Below, in pieces: positions 39,039 through 49,400 of a stretch of 64,000 bases of DNA. The stretch covers positions 91,001 to 155,000 of the forward strand of contig JAXRKP010000603.1 in assembly GCA_037039925.1 (NCBI GenBank), given 5' to 3'. The translations under genes and the position numbers were made by a program. Under the pieces are notes generated by a model. That model searched no databases. It was not told the origin of the DNA and saw only the letters and a list, made by a program, of their open reading frames with translations. Position 1 is the stretch's first letter, and each line of letters begins with the position of its first letter. Source of the stretch: Doris montereyensis. Taxonomy: Eukaryota > Mollusca > Gastropoda > Nudibranchia > Dorididae.

Positions 39039-39044
39039 AATAAA
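39039..39044 (+). promoter_or_regulatory. Candidate polyadenylation signal of the BtpA-family gene
   Basis: AATAAA about 210 bases after the stop codon, in an AT-rich stretch. It is the first canonical hexamer downstream that I found. Use of this site is inferred. Confidence 0.5.
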
Positions 39045-41504
39045 CTCACGTCAAGGAATTTAGTCATCTTGTTGAAGCTAAGTTTTTGGTCGAACAAAGT
39101 GTCAAAGTGCATATACTTCTGCCTTACATTACCTAGAGTTTTACATAGACTTCTAACAATTTTGACATGCTAAAAAGTTATATTCTTATAGAGTTCACAG
39201 TGATAATGTGGTCTTGGCTGAATAGATTAATGAAAAAAGACTGCTTTATTCAATCTACAAAGAAGAGATGAAAGCGTTGATGGATCTATTCCTACATTCT
39301 GCCACTTCCATGATCATTGCTCTTTTGTTTTACACAACGCATTCACTTTAAAATGGTGCTATACCTTATTTCATAACAAGTAGACTAAATAAGGTATGTC
39401 AGTGAAATGTGAGGTATCTCTCAGAATAGCACATAGTCTACGACATAACCAAGAACACTACGGTAAAAGTAACAGTCTATCGGTAGAATGCAATCAAAAA
39501 TAAATATTTACAGCTTCCTATAAAAACTGCGCAACTGTTTGTGTGTCTTAATTCTTAACTCAGAATTTCATGTGTTTTGAACACAAAGGACAAAAATGAG
39601 CTATTTAACCTGACATACTGCAATAACGATCTGCTTGTGAAATACAATGAAGAGATATAGTACAGTGGTTACGGTCTAAGAGCATGGCCCTTGTGAGATT
39701 GAAAAATCATACTGGTAGGCAGATCGGGGTAGTAAGGGGATGGCAGACGTTAACAATAACACACAAAGGAAGGCTTTGACCATGCTTAAATCTAACTCTT
39801 GTCAATCATGCAATAGATGTCTCTCAGTTTCACAAGGAACAGGTCAGTTGCTTTATGTAGCTAATGGCCATCCATTTCTACCTGATATTACTGATAAGTA
39901 TCAAACAAATCACCTGCGCCACATTGGTTGGAGGCGCATCTTTGATTTGATTGACATCAATTAACCTCAATTGTGTATGTAACGTACGTCAAGGAATAAT
40001 GCATTTAGACTATTGTTCGTTTTGCCTACACAAAGCGTTGCGCATCATAATGCTGTCTGGCAGGTAGAGAAAGATTCAATGTTAACAACCTATGCTAGAC
40101 AATGACCATTGTTTGCTTGGCCCAGGTGGATGAAATTAGCACCTTGCTGTCTGGCAGGTGCAAAGAGTTCACTATCATTATCAGTATCAGCACCTATGTA
40201 TTACAGCTGGCAGGTGTGGCTTGATCATTTACACATCTGGCATAATGGAAATGCCTTCATATTTTGAAATCTATGAAAAAAGACGTGTCGTGACAATTTT
40301 GACAAGCTAGGTGTCTGTCAAAAAATCATGTTGTTAACTGGTCCATGTACGTTGTTAAAGGGGCCAATTGAGAAAGAAAAAATTGTTTCCTGATATAGCA
40401 TGCTGGTAGGTGGGTCGTAGTGAGATGACGTGTTCTTAGACCGACACTGCTGTACTATAAATTAATAAATGAATTCCTGTGAAAACTGCGTAATTCTATC
40501 TTACGTCCTGATTCATAACTCTGAAATGAAAGGAAGAAATATCATGTGGCTTTCATTTGCAAATTTATAAAAGCTTTGGATTTTCACTTTTACTCTTAAC
40601 CTAGAAATGTGTTCTTCTACATTGTTTTATATATATATATATATATATTTATTATTCCATTAGAATTGTTTTGTAAGATTTCAGATCATGTTTCATTAAA
40701 TAAAGTATGTGAGTATTCTATCTACATTGCTCAAATTAGATGTAATCTACAACTGTTTGTTATGTGTTAGAAACAAACTTTATTTAAATATTCATGGCCC
40801 TATTATTATTAACTGGGAAATTGATGGATCGATGTGATCTTATGGTATTTGTTTTCTTGTGTCGCAAAAGCAGAAACTTTTCATAGATCAGATGTTGTTT
40901 CACTAAAAACATTGTGTGGATATTGTTTACACCCTTTTCAAGTTATGTACAAGCAAAACTTCTTTTCACAATTTCATAAATCCAGTAGTTTACCTAGAAA
41001 TTAGTCAAAAGTGATGTGGATTAAATTGCATGTCACGATATGAAAATTTCTCTACAGCCGATACGTTTGATGAATTATATAGTTGGTAATTACAATGGTG
41101 CTTACCTTTTCGTTATATTCAATGACCGTGTAACGTAAATATGGCTTTATGGGTTGGAGGCATGGCTGAAAATGTATGTATTTTTTTATTTTATTGATGA
41201 CTTACGATAGTTCCTAAAAGGTTGGATGAGTTGTTTTGAAGCTGGGGATTTTTTGTTTCACCCTGAGATAAAAGAAAAACATTATTTGAGCTCTTGATTA
41301 GTGTGTGAGGATTGTTATTCCCCTTCTTAAAAATTAGTTTAAAAGCTATAATGACAATAATAATAATACGGTAAAAGTGTATGCAGGCTGATGCATGTAT
41401 CAAGATCAAATTACTTTGCAACTCGTATTTCAATGAAGAAAGGATTTGAAAATGCCTTCACCTCCACTTCTCCTTCTATGCACCAGTTGATTGCCTAATG
41501 TGAT

Positions 41505-41630
41505 CACTTATTATTTTAATGCTAAAACTTATTATTTTAATGTTAAAACATCTTATTTTAATGCTTAAACTTATTATTTTAATGTTAAAACTCATTGTTT
41601 TAATACTAAAACTTCTTGTTTTAAAGTGAG
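41505..41630. repeat. ~22-bp AT-rich minisatellite, about six units
   Basis: Repeats of ACTTATTATTTTAATGTTAA-A with small changes, downstream of the BtpA-family gene. Confidence 0.75.
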
Positions 41631-42099
41631 ACCGTTTTCATTCCATGCTTCACAAGGCAGCAGCTGCTCTTTAGCTATCAACATTTCTGGTATTTAATGT
41701 GTTCCTTTGTAATTCAATGAATATTTGATGTAAAATTGTATGGTGTCAGCCACAGGCGTTTGTATTTTATTAATCTGTCTAAAACTAGATAGAGATCAAC
41801 TTGTTTCAAATAATGATTTGATATCAAATTGTTATATTATTATTCAGATATTTTTAAAAAAAATACAATGATAGATTTAAACTGGAAAACTATTAATTCA
41901 GTTAAATATTTATATTACATTATGTCATACATTTTCTGATTCTATTCAAACTGCTGAAAAGTTACAGTTGACAACTTATATACATACATGTACATTTGTG
42001 TGACTGTTTTTGCATTTATTCTTTAGATGTATGCTAAGCATATCATTTAACAATAGTGGAAACCGAATATAACAGGATTGATAGGACCAGGATCCCGTT

Positions 42100-42490
42100 A
42101 TTTTTCTTCTTCTTCTTCATGTCTGTTAAAAGAAATTGGTTTTGGAGGACCAATGCACAGTTACATCTTTTATTGTCCTAATAAGTTAATAGTTGTCTCC
42201 TAAGTGTGTCAATGTAAATAGAATTTACTAGAATCGATGGTATCTTGACCGAGAGAGAGTTCCAGATGCGTGTGGAAAAAACAAGTGCAGATGTGTGTCA
42301 ACTTTTGATTTCGGAATTGTCCGTTTTTTGTTGTTGCCTCTTGTATGTCTCTGATACACTGATGGTGGTTTATTGTATGGGTCAGGATGTTGTTGGTTAT
42401 TTTGAACATGGCTGTGGCCTTTGCTCTTCTTCGTCTCAGAGGTAGCGGTTTGAGGCCGAGTTTCTTCACAAGGTGTGTTGATTTAAACAA
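42100..42490 (-). mobile_element. CR1/L2-like LINE C-terminal remnant
   Basis: The minus strand reads KKLGLKPLPLRRRRAKATAM, FKITNNILTHTINHHQ, then LTHICTCFFHTHLELSLGQD and TIDSSKFYLH. This matches the usual tail of such elements (LGWxxLxxRRR, MYKIxNN, then a WNSLPxxxI-like region, here degraded). Stops follow in all frames. Confidence 0.65.
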
Positions 42491-42869
42491 CTTTGATTAT
42501 AAAGTAAAATTGTATGCATGCATGTTAATTACTTTTGTAACTGGTTTCTGTTGTAACATAATTGCAATGAAAAAATGAGGAAACAAAGCAAAAAGCAAAA
42601 AGCCCAAAAGCAATTCACACTGCCTCAAGCCATTCTCGCACAGTGATCTCAGGCAGGGTGTGCGCAGTTATTTTGTCTCTGCCTCAGGTGAAAGATTAAA
42701 CGCTGCAGACTCACAATTTTTGGCGTCTAATGTCATCATAGTGAGATTGGGGACTACATAGGAAGATAACTAATTTGACCTGATTGTCACTGGTTTGAAT
42801 TGGTGGACAAGAAAACTTAAATTGCTGCTACTTACACTATCATGTTATAATCAGATCTCGTGTCATAGG

Positions 42870-43000
42870 GTGGGTGGTGGTTGACGGTAGCTGCTGGTAG
42901 TGATGGTAGGTCCTACTTCTTTCCTTTCCCTTTCACTCATCTTTTCATCTGGCTGTTTCTTTTTAAGTTACTCTGAGATCACTGCATATGGTAAATTTCA
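42870..43000 (-). mobile_element. Family A element
   Basis: Reverse copy: GGGTGGTGGTTGACGGTAGC, GATGGTAGGTCCTACTTCTT and TCTGAGATCACTGCATATGG. Confidence 0.65.
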
Positions 43001-43002
43001 CA

Positions 43003-43060
43003 TGAAAACGGGACCTACGACAAGTTTGTTTTCCACTTGTCGTAGGTCCCCCGTTTTTTA
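43003..43060. repeat. Perfect short hairpin
   Basis: AAAACGGGACCTACGACAAG is followed, after about 12 bases, by CTTGTCGTAGGTCCC and CCGTTTT. It directly follows a SINE copy. Confidence 0.7.
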
Positions 43061-46000
43061 AGGCCCGTTTCCATGAAGAGCATTGAATACGCAATACGCC
43101 AGCATATCTGACACTAGTGACACATGCATGTTTTTAAAAGATGGATTATGTTATTTCTTCTGTGTTTCCATGGATACTAAAATCTGTTGCCTGTCTGCTG
43201 GGTTCTTTTCAAATACTAGGAGCAATTTTTATCAACAAGATGCAACATACTTTGACACCATTAACCCGTGGTCGGTCCAAACTCATTGATTGATGACTCA
43301 TTCTTCACAGCTAGGGTCATAGATATAATTTTCTTAATTTTTCAGATTATTTTAAAAAATGATGACATATTCGTGTACGTGCAGCGCCCTCAAATTAGCA
43401 AAGTTGCATATGTGAATCTGCTTTTATTAAGTATTAAAAAATTCAGCAAATGTTGTTCTTTTTCAAAATTTATGCAATGCCCATAAATTGCCATGACTAT
43501 ACCAAGGGGTAAACAAGGTACTTCCTCAATCATGTGTAGGCAGATTTGCATCATTGTCAATGTCATTTAATTGTTCATTAATGTAAACATTATTTAGTAT
43601 CAGTTTCAGTATTATCTCATTTGAGAAAATTAAATTAAATTTACGCTTGAAGGAACATGAAAAGCCCATGTTGAACTTGTGAGGGAGAATTTTTGCCTGT
43701 ATAATATTAATAATGCTTCTCTTGTCAAGGATAATATTTTGAAACAAAAGACATGGAAAACTATAGATAGCATAGCAGTGCATGCCAGACACGGTACATG
43801 ATTGATTGTACACATATCGTGTAATGTATCGCATTCGTGTCGTGGAAAAATTGCTTTTAATGGCTAATTTTTTACCGTAGGTAAGTGGGGGGGAAAGGAA
43901 AACGGGAGATAGGCGATGTCCCTGTTATAACCGGTTTCCTGTTTTTACACAAGTGATTCCAGTAGTTTTGTTATATAACTGGTTCTGACTGTATAATGTT
44001 GTGTTCACTTTTCTCAAGTGCTATGAAAATGAATGCATTTTCTTGTTTTAATGATCCATAAATTATATCCACGTGTAAGATTCACTGCCAGTCACCATGT
44101 TCTTTCACATGCTATTTATTTTACATTAACTTTTATTCTAAACAGCTATTCAGCTAGGTATAAGGTGTGCATTTGAAATGTCAAAATAAAATGGGGGAAA
44201 ATGCAGGTAAACATGACTTGGTTCGTTTAAATTATTTGTGTAAAAATATGTCTGTGAATGAAATTATTATTTTTTAATTTTAAGTTTCGTGATCTGAATA
44301 TTCAGCTGGGGAGGGGTTGTTTGTGTATGAGTGAAAGTGTTTGATTGTTCCTGTCATTGTACGATGATACCAAGTATATTAATAGGAAACAGTATGAAAT
44401 AAAAACACATGTGAAAGAACAAAGGAAAGACCACTAGCACCAATTGAGTGAGTTTTTAATGTACGGGTAAGAGGACTTAACAGAGATTGGAGATGCTTGC
44501 GGAGACAAAAATAAGAACGAAAAACAAAACAGTTGACGGGAAGGGGGAGTGTCAGATTTTACTTTGTCTTTTGTTTTCTACCACTTGCTGAAATAAATAA
44601 CAGACTTCTCTTAACTTTTTAAGTCTACCAAGCCGCTGTCAGCGGCTTTTGAAAATTGCTGTGAGGACACCAAGCCGCTCCTAGATCCAATGGTTTAAAA
44701 AGGTTAATCTAATAGTTCAAATCCGATGGGTACACCTTATCGTCATTTGAAAAAGGAAATACATGCACTGTTCTTATTCTAAAAGGTAAATACGGTCAAT
44801 AACGAAGATATACTAAGCTTGAAGGTTAGAAAGAGGCATGTTTACATGTATGAGGGGTTGTTTCAAGCACTTTCACTGAATGAGACAATGAAGGTGTGAT
44901 TTTCTTCTCACTGTCATTACTGTCAAATAATGTCATTGTACAAAGTGTCAAATGTGTTGAACAGGATGGATATTCATACTTTTTTCACTGTATAGTGTAT
45001 TTCATCGGATAATAATATTGGACTCTATAAATAAATATGGAAATACAAGATTTTTCATCTTTGTTTTTTCAGTTTTGCTTTGAACTTTTGTTGACAATGC
45101 AGATCTTCTAATGATTTGAAAAAAGCAACATTTTCACCGACAACACATTCATTCATTTACAAATAAAATGAGGTACAACATGTTAGGCTTTGGAAAATAT
45201 TTTACTTAGCAATTGGCCTTTCTAATATGCAGGTGAGCAAATTTATCAGACTGTAAAGTGGCTGTGTCCATTAGCGGAATTCAAGTGCGGACACACAGAG
45301 TTTAAATCAAAAGGTGGCAAATAAATTTAAAATGTGAACCTCAATTTTTCCTAAAGCAGTGTCGGATATAATGTGACATGTCATTCAAATATTTCCTTAA
45401 AACTTAAATAAAAGCAGATAGTGCCATGTTGATAAAGGAAATTCTTTATGAACGATATAATGTCTATGTTATAAACGACAAAGGATGAATTAAGAGGAAA
45501 CAACAAAATTAAAAGATAAGTGTAAGAAAGGAAAGAAGCAGGACCTACCAGCAAAACCCACAAATAATAGATAAAAGACAAGAAAAATCAGATGGTGAAC
45601 AAAGGAATAACATGCCCAGCAATTTTTTGTTTGTTTCATTGAAATTTACCCCATCCTCCATATGTCGTTATCTCATGGTGAATTTAGAAAGAATTGCAAT
45701 ATAAAAGATAAGTAAAAGAGAGAGAGAAAAGAAGTAGGACCTACCAGGAGCATCCGCCAACACTCACATTCACAAGTCAACGATAACACTTAGAAAAAAA
45801 CTATTTTCAAAACTTCTTTCAACATTTTAAAATTTATTGTCGATATAGGAAACATCCTAGCAGATACATACCACAATACAATTCCTAAGTATGTGTGCTA
45901 TTTTCAGCAAATAACCATTATGGTATAATAAGCATTATGAAACTTATTTATATACAGCCTACACTGCTGTCTTTGCACTCTATAGGCTTCATAGCGATGC

Positions 46001-46100
46001 AAATGCCTGGGAAATTTTTACTTTTAAATCCATCAGGTCTCTTCCACATTCTTTTCGCATTTTGTTACAAGAGGAAACAAAGGTGTTCAAGCTTAACATA
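43060..46100. other. Intergenic between the two convergent genes
   Basis: AT-rich, no exon supported. A small perfect palindrome, AAGCCGCTGTCAGCGGCTT, lies near 44630-44648. SINE family A copies are at the right end. Confidence 0.5.
45635..45770 (+). mobile_element. Family A element
   Basis: TTTCATTGAAATTTACCCCA, TCCTCCATATGTCGTTATCT, GAAGTAGGACCTACCAGGAG and ATCCGCCAACACTCAC. A second partial copy lies just before it at about 45470-45560. Confidence 0.7.
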
Positions 46101-46103
46101 ATG

Positions 46104-46109
46104 TTTATT
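46104..46109 (-). promoter_or_regulatory. NOP9: NOP9 polyadenylation signal
   Basis: AATAAA on the minus strand about 35 bases beyond the stop codon, giving a very short 3' UTR. Confidence 0.6.
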
Positions 46110-46143
46110 TACTTAAAATAGATCACCCGTCTATCGCACTGAT

Positions 46144-46496
46144 TTAATCTGATTCATCACTATTTTCCCCCACTTTCCTTATTTTTCTTTCCTTATTCTT
46201 CTTCCGTTTTCTTTTCTTAGCCTTTTGTTCCGTATCGGATTTACTTTCTATCACATCTTCAATTGTATTCGTGTTTTCAGTTGCATCCTCTGGCAAAGGA
46301 TGATCTTGTCTTTTCTTTTTCTTTTTCTTCTTTTTTGCCGACAATTCTGTGTTGGTTTCCTCGCTGGTCTCAACCACGTCTGAAGCTTTCTCTTTTTGGA
46401 GTGCTTGGAATTTTGTCTGACATTAGACATCTCTTTCCCTGCGTCAGGATTAATCACTTCCTCCTTCAAGGGAGTCACTGCCGCCGGTAATTCACC
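46144..46496 (-). CDS. NOP9: NOP9 terminal exon (one missing A)
   Basis: The acceptor is TTCATCAAG. Encodes GELPAAVTPLKEEVINPDAG, then SNVRQNSKHSKKRK. The frame must then shift by one base near 46386-46388 (one A missing from an AAA run) to continue ASDVVETSEETNTELSAKKK, an eight-lysine tract and an acidic/basic tail ending NSDESD-stop (TAA at 46144-46146). The unshifted frame ends earlier in a less convincing, arginine- and lysine-rich shadow sequence. Confidence 0.85.
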
Positions 46497-49400
46497 CTTG
46501 ATGAACAACAGAAATAAGGGGAAAATATGAACAAGACATGATAAAGAATGGTATGCATAAAAACCCTCTTCCTCCCTATTTCTTTGCCATTTTCCCTTCT
46601 CTACTCATGCTAATTATCGCTGTTGTCGCCCCTTGGCTCTTCTCCTCCACTTTCCTTTCTTCCCCTTTTTCTGTTTCTCCTTCTGACATCACACTGGGTG
46701 ACGCCTGCTGTATAAATGTGTAGATATTACTCCTTTGTTGTCTGACAGAGGGATATAATGCCCGAACGCCATGTGTCTGTTTTGTCTTCTTTGGTGGACT
46801 TGTCACTTATTGTTATTTATCACTTTTGCCTTCACTCCACTGTGGTACCTCCATGGTGGTGGTGGGTGGGGGTGGGGGAGGGGTTACTCGAAATAACATG
46901 AAGATTTTTTCAACCACTGTCGGGGCTTGAACCCACGATCTCTTAGTTGAGAGGCCGACACCTTGCCTCAGGACTGCCGAGTCCCCCTCCTCTCCAGACA
47001 AGATTTTTATTTTCTCACTTCCTGTCAACCCAGATGTGGAAGTGGGGGGTAAGCAGGTCAAATCAGACTCAGTTACAGTAAAGGCAGCGTGTGTAAGAGG
47101 CAAAAAAGTTGTTGAAAGCAAGGAGACAAAAATAAAGGTGTTGAAATCAAGGAGACAAAAGTAAAGGTGTTGTTGAAAGCAAGGAGACAAAAGTAAAGGT
47201 GTTGTTGAAAGCAAGGAGACAAAAATAAAGGTGTTGTTGAAAGCAAGGAGACAAAAATAAAGGTGTTGTTGAAAGCAAGGAGACAAAAGTAAAGGTGTTG
47301 TTGAAAGCAAGGGGGCAAAAGTAAAGGTGTTGTTGAAAGCAAAGGGGCAAAAGTAAAGGTGTTGTTGAAAGCAGGGGCAAAAGTAAAGGTGTTGTTGAAA
47401 GCAAGGAGACAAAAGTAAAGGTGTTGTTGAAAGCAAAGGGGCAAAAGTAAAGGTGTTGTTGAAAGCAAAGGGGCAAAAGTAAGGGTGTCATGAAAAATAA
47501 TGGGAAAACAGGTAAAGGTGCTGTGGAAAGCAAATGCAAAAGTAAAAGTGTCATGAAAAGCAATGGGGCAAAAGTAAAGGTGTTACGGAAAACATTGGGG
47601 GACAAAGTAAAGGTGTTACGTAAAACCATGGGCGAGAAAGTAAAGGTGTTATGTAAAACCATGGGGCAAAAAATTAAAGGGGTCCTGGAAAACAATAAGG
47701 TAAGAATAATAACATTAATATATGCATTTACATAGCACCATTCGCTTCTAATTAGCCTCATGGCGCTTTACATACTTCAGATAATAAATAATTTGAACAT
47801 TGAATAAATGCAGTAGAAATGACAATATCAAATGTGAACAGATTAATATAAGGTTTTAAATTTCCATTAAAAGGGGTATTGTCATAAGAATAAGAGTGAT
47901 AAGATACAGTGTGAAAGCATTATTCAAAACATTCACTAAATAGACAAGTTTTGATGGGTACCACAAGAGAAATTTTTGATTTCTCTGCAAGTAGTTTTTG
48001 TGCCTAGATGCATACACTGTCTGGAAAGTTATGAACAAAACTTTTTGAGTTTTAAAAATCCATTTAGAAATAAAAAAAAGTTATGAGGACCTGAACTTTT
48101 TCAGACAGGAAATTTGTTGGCGTCTTTCAATTCGGCATAAATTGCATAATAGATTATATGAAATAAGAACAATACGAAATGAGACAAAGTTCTTTTAACA
48201 GCATTTTCAAACAGTACAAGTCATAGGGTCTAAGCAGGAAAAAATGAAGCTGTAAATCAGTTACTTTATGCTTTACACAAGGATGTCAATTTACCAAAAA
48301 AATCCAAATCCTGAGATCGAAATCAGTAAATATACGGCTTAGAAGCATTTTTCATAAGCCATACGATCCAAAATTATACACATAAACTCTTAAATTATTA
48401 TTATAATTGTAGACAAGTAAATAGAGTGAGCCTAATTTTTTAAAGTAATCTCAACTAAATATCTTTAAAAATATGGAACACTGAATTTCAACGAAAATGT
48501 ACCTTCGCGCAGAAATTACAAGATATGGACGAATATTTGAAAAGTTTCGAAGAAATATATTTTAAACAACTTAATAATTAAGAACCGGGCAGTGGACAGG
48601 TAAGCACCTGTATGGGGGGAGTAGATGGTCCCGCCCTCCATGAGTCTTGCTGCCTTGCAGGCAGGTCTTGGCTGACCAAAGGCCAGGGAGTTAACCCTGA
48701 AAGAAAACAACCTGCTGCCTTGCAGGCCAGTTTGACTGACCAAAGGCTAAGGGAGTTAACCCTGACAGAAAATAACAACCTGCTGCCTTACAGGCTGGTC
48801 TTGAATGACTAAAGGAGTTAACCCTGACAGAAAATAACAAGGCCCGGTAGGGGGCCTCAAGGTGGCAGCCCCACCATCTACCTAAGGTACAGTGGGTTAA
48901 TCCCCTGCTTATCCAAAACAACCTGATTCAAAGTAATGTATACAATGATATACCCGGCTTGAACTTTCGAAGACGACTTTGGAAAAAAACACGGACTGTG
49001 ATTTTTGGAACATGGAATGTTAGGGCAATTAATGGAAAGGAATTAGAATTAGTTGAAGAAATGGAAAAATTCAAAGCAGACATTTTGGCTATTACAGACA
49101 CAAAGAAAAAAAGGACAAGGAATAAAAAATATAGGACCAAATCATACTTTAATCTTCTCAGGAGTAGATGTCAAAGATAGAGCTAGAGCAGGAGTAGGCT
49201 CCTCCTAATGCATGCCCATGGCTATTAGAGGTAAATATTAAACCAAAAGGAAGAGAAATTAAATTATTAATAGCTTATGGACCAAACATGTTAAAAGGCA
49301 ATCATAGACTACATAATAGTTAGCAGCTCCTTTTTACAGTACAATGGATGCTAGAGTAAGCATAGGAGCTGAAATATTTAGTGATCATCACCTAGTGATA

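Larger units (their letters stand above)
38830..42100. other. Intergenic, mostly unique AT-rich DNA
   Basis: Includes the BtpA 3' UTR. It contains partial duplications: TATAGAGTCTACAATGATAA near 38855 resembles TATAGAGTTCACAGTGATAA near 39188. Two related segments in opposite orientation lie at about 39655 and 40460. No exon supported. Confidence 0.5.

Noticed and set aside
39740..39964. 74-codon open frame on plus downstream of BtpA
   Set aside because: Overlaps a suspected repeat (segment near 39,655); no recognisable domain or splice context.
46813..47761. Open frames of 131-207 codons on minus with QQHLYFC repeats
   Set aside because: By-product of the first 32-bp minisatellite array in several frames at once.
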